Assembly: GCA_963850255.1 (NCBI GenBank)
Contig: CAWKLL010000046.1
Coordinates: 27,395-91,394 of the forward strand
From: J054 sp963850255
GTDB lineage: Bacteria; Pseudomonadota; Gammaproteobacteria; Steroidobacterales; GCA-2729495
Direction: 5' to 3'
DNA: 64,000 bases
Shown: one piece after another, positions 62,633 through 64,000 of the stretch
How the letters are laid out: every line of letters starts with the position of its first letter
Numbering within the stretch: the stretch's first letter is position 1
Notes under the pieces: model-generated
Database searches by the model: none
What the model was told of the DNA's origin: nothing
The model's input: the letters and a program-made list of their open reading frames with translations, nothing else
Position numbers and translations under genes: made by a program

Positions 62633-63937
62633 TTACGGCTTGCCGCCGGATCTGGCGCTTTGCTCCGCGTCGGCCGGCGGCGCGGATCCGTTGACTTGCA
62701 CTAGCAAGCCGTCGGCGGCATTGGCGAGTTTAGTGACGATGATCTGTTCCTGGTCCTGCAGCAGCTCGGACCTCAGCAGGACTTCGCTGCGCCCGTCCGG
62801 ACCGATTCGCTCGCCGACCCGCTCAAACTCAACCTGGCTCATGCGCCCGTCGACAATTTTATAGACCTGGTTGCGGCCGTACACGGCCTCGGCCGGCACG
62901 GCCATGACTTTGGGCGCCGGCGACAGTTCCAGGCGCACGGCCACCGTGGTACCGAGTCGCAAAGTGCGCGGTGGTGTCTCGAAGCCCACAAAACTGTCGA
63001 CCCCGCCGCTGCTTTGCTGCGTCTGGCCGGACAGCCGAATAATTCGACCGCGAATTTGTTGTCCACCCGCCTGGACAATGGCCGTCAATTCGATGCCTGC
63101 TTGCAGGCCCGCATCGACCATTTCCGCGTAGGCTGCGGGAATCTGGGCCCGGACCTCGATGGCCGCGGGATTTTGCAGCCGCATCAGCTTGCTCCCGACC
63201 GCGACCCGGTCGCCCACCGAGACCTCGAGTTCGGAAATCACGCCGGGGAAGGGGGCTGTCACACGACTGCGTTCGACATCGAGTGCTGCCTGATCGCGCA
63301 GCGCAATCGCTCGGTCACGTTGTGCGCGCAGTTCAGTGACTCGATTCTTGCCTTCGGCGACCGCGAGCTCGGCCTGGCTAAGGGAAAGCTGCTGACGCTT
63401 CAGGTTTTCTTGAGCGGTTTCCAGGTCAGATTTGGACAACAGGCCCTGGTCGGCCAGTTCCTCGGAACGAACCTGTCGACTAGCGATCAACTCGACCAGG
63501 TCACGCTCATTCTCCAGCGCAAGCTGATCCCGTGACAGTCGCAACTCGGCTGATCGAAGCTGGGCGTCCACCTCCAGCTTATTCGCGTTTTCCTGTTTCA
63601 GTTTCAGCTCGGCATCGCGCGGATCGATCTGCACGAGCAACTCGTCTTTGGCGACGCTCGCGCCATCGAGCGCAGCGACGGCGTCGACGAGCCCGGCGAT
63701 TCCCGCACTGAGCTCCGCATCCTGCGGGGATTGCACGCTGCCGAAAATATCGAGGGTGGGCCGAAGTGTCTGCCACTCAACCTCGATCACATCCACCAGC
63801 ACGGCGCGTTCGGGTCGCGGTGGCGGCTCATCGCGCGAACGGCCGACGATCATTAATATCGTGACGACCAAGGCACCGACGATGATCCAGACAGGGCGCT
63901 TCTTGAGTAGCGATGTTTTTGTTGTTGTCGCTGGCAT
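62633..63937 (-). CDS. RND membrane fusion protein (efflux adaptor)
   Basis: A 434-residue periplasmic adaptor with an N-terminal membrane anchor (KRPVWIIVGALVVTILMIVG) instead of a lipobox. Lipoyl half DIFGSVQSPQDAELSAGIAG, long coiled coil (about 105-230: LKLKQENANKLEVDAQLRSA ... AVAEGKNRVTELRAQRDRAI), second lipoyl half VTAPFPGVISELEVSVGDRV, beta-barrel (IRGRIIRLSGQTQQSSGG) and membrane-proximal domain (VPAEAVYGRNQVYKIVDG). First gene of the adaptor-pump-B12 sensor operon; only 63 nt of upstream sequence are in the window, so the promoter cannot be judged. Confidence 0.94.
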   Translation of the reverse strand: MPATTTKTSLLKKRPVWIIVGALVVTILMIVGRSRDEPPPRPERAVLVDVIEVEWQTLRPTLDIFGSVQSPQDAELSAGIAGLVDAVAALDGASVAKDELLVQIDPRDAELKLKQENANKLEVDAQLRSAELRLSRDQLALENERDLVELIASRQVRSEELADQGLLSKSDLETAQENLKRQQLSLSQAELAVAEGKNRVTELRAQRDRAIALRDQAALDVERSRVTAPFPGVISELEVSVGDRVAVGSKLMRLQNPAAIEVRAQIPAAYAEMVDAGLQAGIELTAIVQAGGQQIRGRIIRLSGQTQQSSGGVDSFVGFETPPRTLRLGTTVAVRLELSPAPKVMAVPAEAVYGRNQVYKIVDGRMSQVEFERVGERIGPDGRSEVLLRSELLQDQEQIIVTKLANAADGLLVQVNGSAPPADAEQSARSGGKP

Positions 63938-64000
63938 AGTCCGATTATGACCTATCCCAGGTCGGTCGAGTGAGTGAAATTGGGCGCAGTGGCCGCTTCT

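Noticed and set aside
1..64000. CRISPR arrays, prophage, insertion sequences, integrases
   Set aside because: No regularly spaced repeats, transposase, integrase or phage structural motifs were recognised on either strand.

Overview
The window reads as a chromosome segment of a GC-rich gammaproteobacterium. The evidence is gene order: mreBCD next to a divergent gatCAB, and a TPR protein-lolB-tRNA-Gln-prs-rplY-pth series beside prfA, both typical of Pseudomonas-like gammaproteobacteria. A VPLPA-CTERM protein, a BigR-type persulfide sensor and several envelope export systems suggest an aquatic or sediment lifestyle, but the order or family cannot be named from this sequence. No phage, insertion sequence, CRISPR array or rRNA operon was seen.

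Layout. 0-3.5 kb: cell-shape genes mrdA (partial), mreD, mreC and mreB on the minus strand. 3.6-6.8 kb: gatC, gatA, gatB. 7.0-12.6 kb: a methionine-cycle operon with an ArsR-methyltransferase regulator (SahR-like), metF and metH, headed by a perfect palindrome. 12.6-20.1 kb: an SDR, a CpeT-family protein, DUF4282, moeB, prmC, a trans-sulfuration enzyme, a Na+/H+ antiporter, a flavodoxin-like reductase and a hydrolase. 20.3-22.5 kb: a divergent HisD-like dehydrogenase/SDR pair. 22.6-28.2 kb: a probable persulfide-controlled envelope operon (BigR-like regulator; SQR remnant, MMPL/RND transporter, LolA-like protein, beta-barrel, DUF2892). 28.3-31.6 kb: a VPLPA-CTERM protein behind a c-di-GMP-I-like riboswitch, a cytochrome c-PQQ sugar dehydrogenase fusion and a small secreted protein. 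31.6-40.1 kb: two convergent MacA/MacB-type ABC export systems. 40.3-47.6 kb: cysK-like, prfA, TPR lipoprotein, lolB, tRNA-Gln, prs, rplY, pth. 47.6-53.5 kb: accessory insert (K+ channel, surface antigen-like protein, outer-membrane factor remnant, lipoprotein, PlpD-like patatin autotransporter, core-MetE-like methyltransferase). 53.6-58.2 kb: ychF, an MscS channel, an outer-membrane-like protein, an atypical SDR and tRNA-Met. 58.3-64 kb: an RND efflux pair translationally coupled to a stand-alone cobalamin-binding photosensor-like protein.

Two recurrent themes are methionine/sulfur metabolism (SahR, MetF, MetH, MetB-like, a second methionine synthase candidate, CysK-like, persulfide sensing) and envelope export (two RND-type and two MacB-type systems). 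The two most interesting loci are the BigR-linked RND/LolA/beta-barrel operon and the B12 sensor fused by ATGA overlap to an RND pump.

Data-quality warning: roughly 30 reading-frame breaks are visible, clustered at 23-27 kb and 52.6-54.1 kb and also present in housekeeping genes (mreC, gatA, ychF). Protein sequence stays well conserved on both sides of each break and long stretches elsewhere are clean, so most are more likely sequence or assembly indels than gene decay. Where a gene is split I give the span of the whole gene and the approximate break positions.
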